Source of the DNA: Acinetobacter sp. ANC 5054
Lineage (GTDB): Bacteria; Pseudomonadota; Gammaproteobacteria; Pseudomonadales; Moraxellaceae
Reading direction: 5' to 3'
NCBI RefSeq assembly: GCF_002135295.1
Contig: NZ_NEGG01000011.1
Location: 1-64,000 of the forward strand
DNA: 64,000 nucleotides
Part shown: one piece after another, positions 18,301-26,865 of the stretch
Layout of the letters: every line of letters begins with the position of its first letter
How positions within the stretch are numbered: the stretch's first letter is position 1
Notes under the pieces: generated by a model
The model's database searches: none
Told to the model about the DNA's origin: nothing
Seen by the model: the letters and a program-made list of their open reading frames with translations, nothing else
Made by a program: the position numbers and the translations under genes

Positions 18301-19203
18301 TTACTTTACCAATATCTCATGGAACATATGACGTAGCCACTGATGGCTCGGTTTATGGTGACAAGACATATGCCAATACTGCTTAACCCCATAGGTTGGA
18401 AAAGCAATTGGAGCCTCAAAGATTTTTAAATTGCCGCGTGAAAGTAGAACTTCACTCAAATAATAAGGTACTGTCGCAATAGCATCAGTATCTTGTACCA
18501 CCAAGCCTACCCCTAAATAGCTCGGCAATCGCATTAAAATATCACGCTTCAAATCGAGATTAAGTAACTCATTTTCAATATGATAATGCCCCATTCCTGC
18601 ATCAATATCGATATGCGATTCACTTAAATATTGTTCTGTGCTTATGCTATCACCTGTTAAACGTGGATGATCCTTCGCTGCAATGACCACATAGTATTGT
18701 TCAAAAAGCTTTTGTTGATAAAAACCACTTTCCAAATGCGGTAAAAAACCCAATGCTAAATCAATTTCACCATTGGCCATTTGGTAACTGGTTTCTGAGG
18801 TGATGGGTCGAACATTTAAACGAATTTGTGGCGCATGTTTTTTTAGATATTGGCTAATTTTAGGCAATAAAACCAAATGCGATACATCAGTCATAGCTAA
18901 AGTAAATTTCTGATCTGAAACAGCTTGGTCAAAATCAATTGAAAAATTATTAATAGCTTCCACTTTACTTAAAGCTTCACTCACCATTGGAAAAAGTTGG
19001 CGTGACAACTCAGTAGGTACCATTTCATTACCCATTCTTAAAAAGAGTGGATCGTTATAATGCTGTCGAATTTTATTTAGGATATTACTGACCGTCGGTT
19101 GACTCATCTGCAAATGTTCAGCGGCCTGAGACACATTTTTGTACTTATAAACATGAAAAAAAATGCTGAGAAGTTTGCAGTCCAGTTCAAACACGAAAAT
19201 CAA
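18301..19203 (-). CDS. LysR-family transcriptional regulator
   Basis: Protein of 300 residues starting at a TTG (19203) preceded by AAAGGA. N-terminal winged helix: YKNVSQAAEHLQMSQPTVSN (about 21-40), then LNKIRQHYNDPLFLRMGNEMVPT as in the NodD/PnbR/LinR subgroup. The effector domain starts near residue 95. No divergent catabolic partner remains; its nearest upstream gene is the HAD hydrolase reading the other way, and downstream lies the decayed MFS region. Target unknown. Confidence 0.82.
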   Translation of the reverse strand: MIFVFELDCKLLSIFFHVYKYKNVSQAAEHLQMSQPTVSNILNKIRQHYNDPLFLRMGNEMVPTELSRQLFPMVSEALSKVEAINNFSIDFDQAVSDQKFTLAMTDVSHLVLLPKISQYLKKHAPQIRLNVRPITSETSYQMANGEIDLALGFLPHLESGFYQQKLFEQYYVVIAAKDHPRLTGDSISTEQYLSESHIDIDAGMGHYHIENELLNLDLKRDILMRLPSYLGVGLVVQDTDAIATVPYYLSEVLLSRGNLKIFEAPIAFPTYGVKQYWHMSCHHKPSHQWLRHMFHEILVK

Positions 19204-19384
19204 AATCCTTTATCAAAAACACTCAAATTGAAAATGTATCATCGGCTGAAATATAAAAAATGCCAATATCGAAATATTACTTTTATTGCAGATGAAACGC
19301 TAGACTGATTATAAACATAGCAAATAACTTTCATTCAGCTTTCAGAATACGCATAATGCCCTTAATTCAATGGGGATATAAAGC

Positions 19385-20095
19385 ATGTTGAATGCGAAAA
19401 AACTAGTTTGCTTTGATTTAGATGGAACGCTCATCGACTCTGTCGGGATTTGGAATCAAGTCGATGCACAGTTAATTCAAGAACTAACCGCTCAAATCAT
19501 TCCCCATTCTATCGTGCAGCAGCAACGTGACACTCAACTGCAAAAATTCAAGCATCGCCCTGATCCTTACTTAATGTATTGTCAGTTTCTAAAAGAAAGT
19601 TATGGCATGTCAGATTTAAGCGCTGAAGAAATCAAAATACGTCGTTATGCAATTTCGCATCATTTCCTCGATCATGTGATTGAGCTTAAACCGCAAGCAG
19701 AAAATTTTGTCAAAGCACTCATCCTGCAAGGTATTTCGGTTGCGATTACCACAACCACCAGCATTAATAATATTCGTCGTTATCAATCCAACAACCTTAA
19801 TATCCATCCCAAATTGAATTTTGAGCAGGATTTTCATCTCGTCCTGACGCGTGAAAATGTTGAAAATATCAAGCCACATCCTGAAGTGTATTTAACTGCG
19901 ATGCAGCATTTTGGCTTAAACCCTGAAGATTGTTTAATTATTGAAGATTCCCTGATTGGTGTTGAAGCGGCAAATCAAGCAGGCATTGAAGTTGTAGCGA
20001 TTTACGATCAATACTCAGAACATGAATTAGAACAAATCAAAACCAAAGCAGATTATTTTGTAGCTGACTTTGCGGAACTGATTACTACGCTTTAA
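19385..20095 (+). CDS. HAD-superfamily phosphatase (PGP/beta-phosphoglucomutase-like)
   Basis: Protein of 236 residues. Motif I CFDLDGTLIDSV (about 9-20) carries the nucleophile and acid aspartates; motif II is TTTTSINNI; the lysine of motif III is in NIKPHPEVYL; and motif IV is IIEDSLIGVEAANQAG. A helical cap lies between about 20 and 100. This is a subfamily I HAD phosphatase acting on small phosphorylated metabolites; substrate not deducible. A stand-alone gene with a terminator behind it. Confidence 0.87.
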   Translation: MLNAKKLVCFDLDGTLIDSVGIWNQVDAQLIQELTAQIIPHSIVQQQRDTQLQKFKHRPDPYLMYCQFLKESYGMSDLSAEEIKIRRYAISHHFLDHVIELKPQAENFVKALILQGISVAITTTTSINNIRRYQSNNLNIHPKLNFEQDFHLVLTRENVENIKPHPEVYLTAMQHFGLNPEDCLIIEDSLIGVEAANQAGIEVVAIYDQYSEHELEQIKTKADYFVADFAELITTL

Positions 20096-20120
20096 TCGTG
20101 CTTTTAATCATCCATAAAGT

Positions 20121-20148
20121 AAAAAGCCCGAACGAATCGGGCTTTTTT
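20121..20148. terminator. Bidirectional terminator
   Basis: AAAAAGCCCGA-ACGAA-TCGGGCTTTTTT lies between the convergent HAD and CoA-transferase genes, with T-runs in both directions. Confidence 0.9.
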
Positions 20149-20178
20149 ATTAAAAAATATTATTTAAACTGTATTAAT

Positions 20179-21675
20179 TTAAGCAGTTTTCATACTGCCC
20201 GCTTCTTCAAATTTGGCATGCCATGACAATGCTTCATTAAGTAAATGCGGAGTTTGCCCGCCGCGCTCGCAAGCACGTTCAAAATAACTCATCAAGGCTT
20301 CGCGATATTCAGGATGCGCGCAAATATTGATAACTTTACGTGCACGTTCACGTGGTGAAAGTCCACGCAAGTCCGCCAGACCTTGTTCAGTCACCAGCAC
20401 ATCTACATCATGTTCTGTGTGGTCGGTATGACTCACCATAGGTACAACAGATGAAATTGCACCGCCTTTCGCCATCGATTTGGTCACGAAAATGGCAATA
20501 TGCGCATGGCGGGTAAAATCACCAGAACCGCCAATACCATTCATCATTTTTGTGCCTGTTACATGGGTTGAATTTACATTTCCGTAAATATCAAACTCCA
20601 ATGCCGTATTGATGGCAATAATACCAAGTCGGCGGATAATTTCAGGATTATTCGACAGCTCTTGCGGACGCAGCACAATTTTATCTTTGTATTGATCAAA
20701 ATTATTCATCACATGCTGAGCACAAGGCTCAGACAACGTCATTGAACAACCTGAAGCAAACTTCATTTTGCCTGAATCAATCAGTTGGAATGTACAGTCC
20801 TGAAGCACTTCCGAGTACATTTCCAAATCATGAAAATTGGAGTGTTCAAAGCCTGCAAATACGGCATTGGCAATAGAACCAACACCCGATTGCAGTGGCC
20901 CTAAATTTTCAGGCAAACGCCCTTGTGCAACTTCAGCTTCAAAAAACGTAATCAGGTGCTGAGCAATTGCCAAAGTTTCAGCATCTGGCTCATCCATTTT
21001 GAACTGTGTATCAGGTAAATCATTGATCACAATTGCAGAAATTTTTTCTAGGCTGACATGAATGCCAATGGTGCCAATGCGGTCACATGCTTGCGTTAAA
21101 GGAATTGGGGCACGGTTTGGGCGCGCTTTGGGTACATAGATATCATGCACACCTTCAAGAACTGGGTTAATGGTATTGTCTATTTCAACAATCACATGAT
21201 CCGCCATTTCAATAAAGTTCGCCGAGTTACCGCATGAACCCGTTGGGATGATTTGACCATCTTCAGTGATCGCTGTTGCCGCAATCACAGCCACATTAAT
21301 GCGTGGCAAATTATGATGGCGAATATTGTCTGCCATTTCCGACAAATGCTGATCGATATACATCACTTCACCGGCATTAATCGCTTTACGCAAACCGGGA
21401 TCCGCTTGATAAGGATAACGACGTGCAATGGCATGTGCTTCATTTAAGCGACCGTCAATTCGGTTACCCAAACTTGCACCCGTGGCTAAAGTAATCCGTA
21501 AAGGATGTGAAACTGCATGATCTGCCAGTGCTAGAGGCACAGTTTTTGCCTCACCTGCACCACCAAAACCGCTTAAACCAACTACTGAACCATCTTGAAT
21601 TAACTCAATCGCTTTTTCGGCAGACATGACTTTGTCGCGAAGGGAGAGTAAGCGAATGCGATCTAAACCATTCAT
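20179..21675 (-). CDS. Acetyl-CoA hydrolase/transferase family (acetate/succinate CoA-transferase)
   Basis: Protein of 498 residues, the usual size for class I transferases of the AarC/Cat1 group. SGFGGAGEAK near 36-45 and GSCGNSANF in the middle are family motifs; the Glu in MYSEVLQDC is the likely CoA-thioester nucleophile. The C-terminal part GGSGDFTRHAHIAIFV and DVLVTEQGLADLRGLSPRERA is typical. It swaps CoA between acetate, succinate or other short acids. It follows the thiolase and acyl-CoA dehydrogenase genes on the same strand, so it may deal with the short-chain acid end of a beta-oxidation route. Confidence 0.9.
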   Translation of the reverse strand: MNGLDRIRLLSLRDKVMSAEKAIELIQDGSVVGLSGFGGAGEAKTVPLALADHAVSHPLRITLATGASLGNRIDGRLNEAHAIARRYPYQADPGLRKAINAGEVMYIDQHLSEMADNIRHHNLPRINVAVIAATAITEDGQIIPTGSCGNSANFIEMADHVIVEIDNTINPVLEGVHDIYVPKARPNRAPIPLTQACDRIGTIGIHVSLEKISAIVINDLPDTQFKMDEPDAETLAIAQHLITFFEAEVAQGRLPENLGPLQSGVGSIANAVFAGFEHSNFHDLEMYSEVLQDCTFQLIDSGKMKFASGCSMTLSEPCAQHVMNNFDQYKDKIVLRPQELSNNPEIIRRLGIIAINTALEFDIYGNVNSTHVTGTKMMNGIGGSGDFTRHAHIAIFVTKSMAKGGAISSVVPMVSHTDHTEHDVDVLVTEQGLADLRGLSPRERARKVINICAHPEYREALMSYFERACERGGQTPHLLNEALSWHAKFEEAGSMKTA

Positions 21676-21848
21676 AATAAAAATCTCAAAATAAACATCT
21701 CGTTATTCGCCATCCTAGCGAACTGAGATAGCGTTTGTTATTGCTTATCCAAAAACTTACGAATCTAGAAATGAGCTATCTAACAGTCGCCCTGTCTAAA
21801 AAACAAATTGTCAAAAAAACAGCTTATCTCAATAAAAATGTAGGTAAA

Positions 21849-23018
21849 TTACAGCAGTTCAACCGCAATTGCTGTCGCTTCACCACCACCAATACAGAGT
21901 GCCGCGACACCTTTTTTACCGCCTGTACGTTTTAAAGCATGCAAAAGCGTCACAATAATACGTGAACCTGATGAACCTAATGGGTGACCAAGTGAGCAAG
22001 CACCACCATGAATGTTTACTTTTGCTTCATCTAAGTTAAATCCATCGATTGCCAGCATGGTCACCATGGCAAAAGCTTCATTCACTTCCCAAAGGTCAAC
22101 GTCTTGAGCATCCCATCCCGCTTTTTGTAGGACTTTCTCAATCGCACCCACTGGCGCGATGGTAAATTCTGAAGGGTGTTGTGAATTGGTGGCATAAGCA
22201 ACAATATTTGCCAATGGCTTTAAACCACGTTCATTTGCAGTTTCAGCAGAGGTAATGACTAATGCAGATGCACCATCTGAAATTGAGCTGGCATTGGCCG
22301 CAGTAATCGTACCGTCTTTTTTAAATGCAGGACGAAGTGTTGGAATTTTTTCAGGCTTCGCACTTAATGGCTGCTCATCTTGATCGACAACCACATCGCC
22401 TTTACGACTTTTCACCGTTACAGGCACGATTTCATCTTTAAAGAAACCGCCATTAATGGCTGCAACTGCTTTATTTAATGAGTTAATGGCAAAAGTATCT
22501 TGCTGTTCACGGGTATAGCCTTTTTTGTCTGCCATTTCTTGTGCCAAAATACCCATCGAAAGGCCTGTTTCAGCGTCTTCTAGACCTTCTTGGAACATGT
22601 GGTCTGTGGTTTTACCATGTCCCATGCGGTAGCCTGCACGCGCTTTTTCTAATAAATATGGCGCATTCGACATCGACTCCATACCGCCCGCAACCACAAT
22701 ATTTGCTGAGCCCGCTTTAATCGCATCAGCTGCTTGCATCACGGCTTTCATGCCTGAACCACAAATTTTATTGATGGTGGTTGCACCCGTTGAGTCAGGT
22801 AAACCTGCTTGACGCATTGCCTGACGCGCAGGACCTTGTTTTAAACCCGCTGGCAATACACAACCAAAGATTACTTCATCAATATCAGCCGGTTGTAAGC
22901 CTGCACGAGATACTGTAGCTTGAATAGCTGCTGCACCTAAATCTGGAGCTGTGCACGATGATAGTGAACCCTGAAAGCCACCCATCGGTGTACGTACGCC
23001 GTCTACAATTACAATCAT
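21849..23018 (-). CDS. Acetyl-CoA acetyltransferase / thiolase
   Basis: Protein of 389 residues. The acyl-binding cysteine is C86 in NKICGSGMKAV; the C-terminal histidine lies in GGACSLGHPLGSSG and the second cysteine in AALCIGGGEATA. These three residues complete the thiolase active site. It splits 3-ketoacyl-CoA or condenses two acetyl-CoA. AGGACG precedes the ATG. The gene lies about 110 bases after the acyl-CoA dehydrogenase and 170 before the CoA-transferase, all on one strand. The degradative direction is likely from context. Confidence 0.92.
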   Translation of the reverse strand: MIVIVDGVRTPMGGFQGSLSSCTAPDLGAAAIQATVSRAGLQPADIDEVIFGCVLPAGLKQGPARQAMRQAGLPDSTGATTINKICGSGMKAVMQAADAIKAGSANIVVAGGMESMSNAPYLLEKARAGYRMGHGKTTDHMFQEGLEDAETGLSMGILAQEMADKKGYTREQQDTFAINSLNKAVAAINGGFFKDEIVPVTVKSRKGDVVVDQDEQPLSAKPEKIPTLRPAFKKDGTITAANASSISDGASALVITSAETANERGLKPLANIVAYATNSQHPSEFTIAPVGAIEKVLQKAGWDAQDVDLWEVNEAFAMVTMLAIDGFNLDEAKVNIHGGACSLGHPLGSSGSRIIVTLLHALKRTGGKKGVAALCIGGGEATAIAVELL

Positions 23019-23129
23019 TTTTTATTTCGTCCTGATTTAAATCTTTTAAGTTTTTAACATCCAAGGAAACGTGGCTGTTTCCTTGGCGTTGTCCATCATA
23101 AGGGGTTTTGCTGAAATTTCGATGTCTGC

Positions 23130-24908
23130 TTAAGACTGAGCGGTGAAGTATTCTGCAGATAATTGCATGACCAACGCTGAACCCGCCTTGATTCGCTGTG
23201 CACGTGCTGCCAAGTCAGGAAGCACTTTTTCTACATAATATTCTGCGAGTACTAATTTATTTTGGAAGAAGCTTTCAGGTTTCACAGCTGCAGCTTTACT
23301 AATGCGCGCAAACATATAAACAAAGCTGAGCAAGCCCACAGCATGTAAGTAATCCACTGCCACTGAGTTGGCAAAATCAGGTGTAGTTTTCGCTTGTTCA
23401 ACAATAAATTGCGTTAAGCTTTCTAGTTCATCACACACCTGAGCGGTAGCAGTTTTCACTTTAGAGTCAGACATAGACGCTGCAAATTCACGAATTTCTG
23501 CAATGTACTCCGCAATAAATGCGCCATTACATTTCGTGGTTTTACGACCGATTAAATCAATGGCTTGTACCCCATTGGTGCCCTCGTAAATTTGTGAAAT
23601 ACGCAAGTCACGTATACATTGCTCCATGCCCCATTCACGAATATAACCATGACCACCAAAACACATTTGCGCTTCTAAAGTTGAATCTAGTGCTTTATCG
23701 GTTAAATATGCCTTCGCAATTGGAGTCAGGAGCGCCACACGGTCATTGGCTTTTTTCACTGCCGCTTCATCTGTTGAATATTTAGTAATATCCAGTTGTT
23801 GACCCACATAGACAGCAAATGCACGTGATGCTTCATTGTTTGCACGGACATTGAGCAGCATACGGCGTACATCACCATGAACTAGAATTGAATCCGCTGG
23901 TTTTTCTGGAGATTGTGCCCCTGTCGCTGCACGGCCTTGCAAACGGTCAGTCGCATACTGTGCCGCATTTTGATAGGCAAACTCTGCTGCACCAATGCCT
24001 TGAATGCCCATGGATAAACGCTCGTAGTTCATCATCACGAACATTGCCGCTAGACCTTCGTTTTCATTACCTACGATATAGCCTTTGGCACCATCAAAAT
24101 TCATCACACACGTTGCTGAACCTTTAATGCCCATTTTGTGCTCAACTGAGCCAGCTGACACTGCATTGCGCTCACCGATTGAACCATCTGCATTCACATG
24201 GAATTTAGGCACAATAAACAGTGAAATGCCGCGTGAACCTGCTGGCGCATTCGGCGTTTTTGCCAAAACTAAATGAATGATATTTTCACACAGATCGTGC
24301 TCACCACTGGTAATAAAGATTTTTGTACCTGTGATATTGAATGAGCCGTCATTGTTTGATTCTGCTTTGGTTTTAATAATCCCTAAATCTGTTCCAGAGT
24401 GCGGTTCAGTCAAACACATCGTACCTGACCATTCACCCGTGTAAAATTTTGGCAAATAGGTTTCTTTTTGCTCTTGCGATGCACGGTCATTGATCGCCAT
24501 GCCTGCGCCCACTGTCAAAAGTGGATAGAGCATGAATGATGGATTAGTACTCCAAATCATTTCATCGGCAAGTACTGTCAGCATTTTTGGCATGTTCTGA
24601 CCGCCCCATTCCTCGGACGCACCTAAACCCACCCAACCGCCTTCGGCAAATTGTTTGAATGCATCTTTAAAACCTGTAGGAGTAGTGACAACGCCTTGAT
24701 TAAACTGCACGCCATCTTCTTCATCTGCTGTACGGTTTAAGTCTAAAATCACGTTTTTAGAAAACTTCGCCATTTCTTCCAAAATGGCATTTGCAGTTGC
24801 CATGTCGATGTGGGCTAGTTTTTCATTTGATTGCCAGAACTCATCTGCTTGAAATACATCATTTAAGATGAAGTCCATGTCCTTTAAAGGCGCATTGTAT
24901 ATTGGCAT
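23130..24908 (-). CDS. Acyl-CoA dehydrogenase (long C-terminal-extension type)
   Basis: Protein of 592 residues, longer than the 380-400 of medium-chain enzymes and matching the group with an extra C-terminal helical domain. CLTEPHSGTDLG and IFITSGEHDL are FAD/substrate motifs, and QIYEGTNGVQAIDLIGRK carries the expected catalytic Glu. It forms trans-2-enoyl-CoA and passes electrons to ETF. AAAGGAAAG precedes the ATG. First gene of the three-gene catabolic group and divergent from a TetR regulator 600 bases away. Chain length preference cannot be read. Confidence 0.92.
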   Translation of the reverse strand: MPIYNAPLKDMDFILNDVFQADEFWQSNEKLAHIDMATANAILEEMAKFSKNVILDLNRTADEEDGVQFNQGVVTTPTGFKDAFKQFAEGGWVGLGASEEWGGQNMPKMLTVLADEMIWSTNPSFMLYPLLTVGAGMAINDRASQEQKETYLPKFYTGEWSGTMCLTEPHSGTDLGIIKTKAESNNDGSFNITGTKIFITSGEHDLCENIIHLVLAKTPNAPAGSRGISLFIVPKFHVNADGSIGERNAVSAGSVEHKMGIKGSATCVMNFDGAKGYIVGNENEGLAAMFVMMNYERLSMGIQGIGAAEFAYQNAAQYATDRLQGRAATGAQSPEKPADSILVHGDVRRMLLNVRANNEASRAFAVYVGQQLDITKYSTDEAAVKKANDRVALLTPIAKAYLTDKALDSTLEAQMCFGGHGYIREWGMEQCIRDLRISQIYEGTNGVQAIDLIGRKTTKCNGAFIAEYIAEIREFAASMSDSKVKTATAQVCDELESLTQFIVEQAKTTPDFANSVAVDYLHAVGLLSFVYMFARISKAAAVKPESFFQNKLVLAEYYVEKVLPDLAARAQRIKAGSALVMQLSAEYFTAQS

Positions 24909-25507
24909 TGTACTTTCCTTTTTTCAGGCTTTGTCTTTACAGACAAACTACTTTTTTAAAGTTGCACGTTCCCACACAAAATAAGGATTATTTTGAGAGA
25001 ATTTTTAAAAATCTGTTTAATCATGTAGATAGCTATTTGAGTAATAGTTATCGTGTTTTACCTACAAGTTTATAATAATAAACCTGTAATATTTTGCAGT
25101 ATTTTACTTTCACAAATATATAAATTCATTAAAGAAATAAAATCCATACCTAAGATTCGATATAAACCAAACATAATATGAACCATATTCACATTTAATC
25201 TCAGTGATTATTAATCAAAATATCCACTTATACCGTTATGTTAAATACTGCTTTTGTTGTAAAAGCGAAAAGACAATAAATTAAATTTTTTCAAAATGGA
25301 ATTTTATTTGAAAATTATGACCTCTTGGGTTCAGTTTTATTGACATTAAATTGACGCTATGAAATTTATATTCGTTACATCATTCACTAATATGTTTATT
25401 TTTAAGCCAGTTTGTGTCAAATTTGAGACCATAGTGGAATGTAACTACTGCAAGTTCTAGCATAAGCTAGGCTTGTTCTCTCTTAAGATGTATATGGAAC
25501 AGGTAAC
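24909..25507. other. 600-bp AT-rich regulatory gap without a gene
   Basis: No open frame of note and no RNA gene recognised between the divergent acyl-CoA dehydrogenase and TetR genes. It must hold both promoters. Several TTGACA-like hexamers occur around 25340-25355, but no -10 box sits at a convincing distance. The only clear symmetry is the inverted repeat near the TetR start, listed separately. Confidence 0.6.
25451..25475. promoter_or_regulatory. Inverted repeat before the TetR gene, operator candidate
   Basis: CAAG-tt-CTAGC-ATAA-GCTAG-g-CTTG is a nearly perfect dyad 33 bases before the TetR start codon. Size and place suit an autoregulatory TetR operator. Not proven by sequence alone. 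Confidence 0.45.
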
Positions 25508-26113
25508 ATGAGCTCAGTACGCCAACAAAATTTTATCCTGCGTAAGGAGAAAATTTTAGCCATGGCAGAAACCCTGCTATTAGACAATAATCAAGACATC
25601 ACGCTCAGTGAATTAGCCTGTGAATTAGATATAGCCAAAGGCACAATCTATAAACACTTTAAAAGTAAAAACCAGTTATATTTAGAACTTATTATATTAA
25701 ATGAAAAAAGATTATTAGAAATTTCAAAAAAATATAATCACGATATTAAAACCTATGTTTCACAATATATGCTTTATAATATGCTGAATTCAAATCGAAC
25801 CATATTATTACATGTTATTGAAGAACGCTTAACCAATAATGAGCGCAAATTAAAAGAACTATTTGAAGAATTATATCAAGTCCGTGAAGAACGTATTATT
25901 GAAATTAAAGACATGACCAGTGAATATTTAAAATCATTGGATAGTGCTATGTCGATTCGAGACTATTTATCTTATATCTGGACTGTGACCTACGGTGCTT
26001 CCCTGCTACTAAATTCGACGCATTATCAAAAATCAATTGGTTCACGTGAGCGCTTGATTAAGCTATATGTGAATCAGGCCTTGATGACGCCAGATAAAAT
26101 TTCTGCCGTATAA
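25508..26113 (+). CDS. TetR-family transcriptional regulator
   Basis: Protein of 201 residues. The helix-turn-helix is clear: ITLSELACELDIAKGTIYKH followed by FKSKNQLY (roughly residues 31-58). The ligand-binding half is rich in Lys, Glu and Ile with no familiar motif. Reading away from the acyl-CoA dehydrogenase cluster suggests that it represses that cluster in response to an acyl-CoA or acid, as FadR-type TetR proteins do. This is inference from position. It ends at a terminator facing copZ. Confidence 0.83.
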   Translation: MSSVRQQNFILRKEKILAMAETLLLDNNQDITLSELACELDIAKGTIYKHFKSKNQLYLELIILNEKRLLEISKKYNHDIKTYVSQYMLYNMLNSNRTILLHVIEERLTNNERKLKELFEELYQVREERIIEIKDMTSEYLKSLDSAMSIRDYLSYIWTVTYGASLLLNSTHYQKSIGSRERLIKLYVNQALMTPDKISAV

Positions 26114-26137
26114 AGCAGTGCTTATACATCAAAATAA

Positions 26138-26159
26138 AAGCCGAACTTCCGTTCGGCTT
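26138..26159. terminator. Terminator between convergent TetR and copZ
   Basis: AAGCCGAAC-TTCC-GTTCGGCTT, a perfect 9-bp stem. The minus strand side continues TTATTTTG, the plus side ATTATC, so it probably works for both genes. Confidence 0.8.
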
Positions 26160-26183
26160 ATTATCAATTACGAATTATCGGTC

Positions 26184-26378
26184 TTATGCAATGACTGGTG
26201 GAAAGCCATCTTCAGTTAAAGCAGTAATGATTTGATCGGCACTAGCACTTGATTCAACTTCAACCAACTTCGTTGCCACATCTATATTTACATTGGCATT
26301 TTCATCTAAGTCTTTAATGGTCGCCGTTACGCTACGTGCGCAACCACCACAGGTCATATTGTCTATACGAAATTTCAT
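26184..26378 (-). CDS. copZ: Copper chaperone CopZ-like HMA protein
   Basis: 64 residues from the ATG at 26378, chosen because AGAGGAAG lies eight bases before it. It is a single heavy-metal-associated domain, beginning MKFRIDNMTCGGCARSVT, with the CxxC copper-binding pair (GGC variant). It carries Cu(I) in the cytoplasm and can hand it to CopA or CueR. A CueR-type promoter lies directly upstream, so it is transcribed apart from copA-cueR but under the same control. Confidence 0.88.
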   Translation of the reverse strand: MKFRIDNMTCGGCARSVTATIKDLDENANVNIDVATKLVEVESSASADQIITALTEDGFPPVIA

Positions 26379-26407
26379 CTTATCTTCCTCTTGATCCACT
26401 GTTCAAG

Positions 26408-26438
26408 ACTATAAACCTTGCCACAATAGTAAGGTCAA
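26408..26438 (-). promoter_or_regulatory. CueR-type promoter of copZ (19-nt spacer)
   Basis: On the minus strand, TTGACC (26438-26433) and TATAGT (26413-26408) are separated by 19 bases, the stretched spacing of MerR-family promoters. The spacer carries the dyad ACCTT and AAGGT with TATTGTGGC between, close to known copper-responsive operators. Confidence 0.8.
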
Positions 26439-26444
26439 GTGCTT

Positions 26445-26864
26445 TTAGGTTTTGGGCACATGGCAACATTCCATCATACCTTTTTCAATTTGATTCAAAA
26501 TATTGCAGTCTGCTTGCTCATTACCCGCACAGCCATCTACTGACTGTTGCAATATCTCCACCATCGCTTGTAAAACAGCAATTTTCTGATTCAAGCTATG
26601 AATATGTTTCAAAGCCAATGCTTTCACTTCAACACTTTGTCTTTCATCATTTTTCCACAGATCTAGCAATTCTTTCATTTGTTCCGATGAAAAACCCAAA
26701 TCACGTGCATGACGCAAAAAACTCAAAGTTTTAACATCTGTCTCACTATAAATACGATAACCAGCTTCTGTACGTTTAGCGTTGTTGAGCAAGCCAATAG
26801 ATTCATAATAACGAATCATTTTGGCTGAGATACCCGATACTTTTGCCGCTTGACCGATATTCAT
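26445..26864 (-). CDS. cueR: MerR-family copper regulator CueR
   Basis: 139 residues from the ATG at 26864; the longer open frame runs back into copA and is not real. MNIGQAAKVSGISAKMIRYY is the MerR helix-turn-helix, followed by a long dimer helix. The metal loop near the C-terminus has the spaced cysteine pair in GCAGNEQADC, as in Cu(I) sensors, and the tail ends in MECCHVPKT. GAGGAG precedes the start, which lies one base after the copA stop, so it is the second gene of the copA operon. It activates the two CueR promoters nearby. Confidence 0.9.
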   Translation of the reverse strand: MNIGQAAKVSGISAKMIRYYESIGLLNNAKRTEAGYRIYSETDVKTLSFLRHARDLGFSSEQMKELLDLWKNDERQSVEVKALALKHIHSLNQKIAVLQAMVEILQQSVDGCAGNEQADCNILNQIEKGMMECCHVPKT

Positions 26865-26865
26865 A

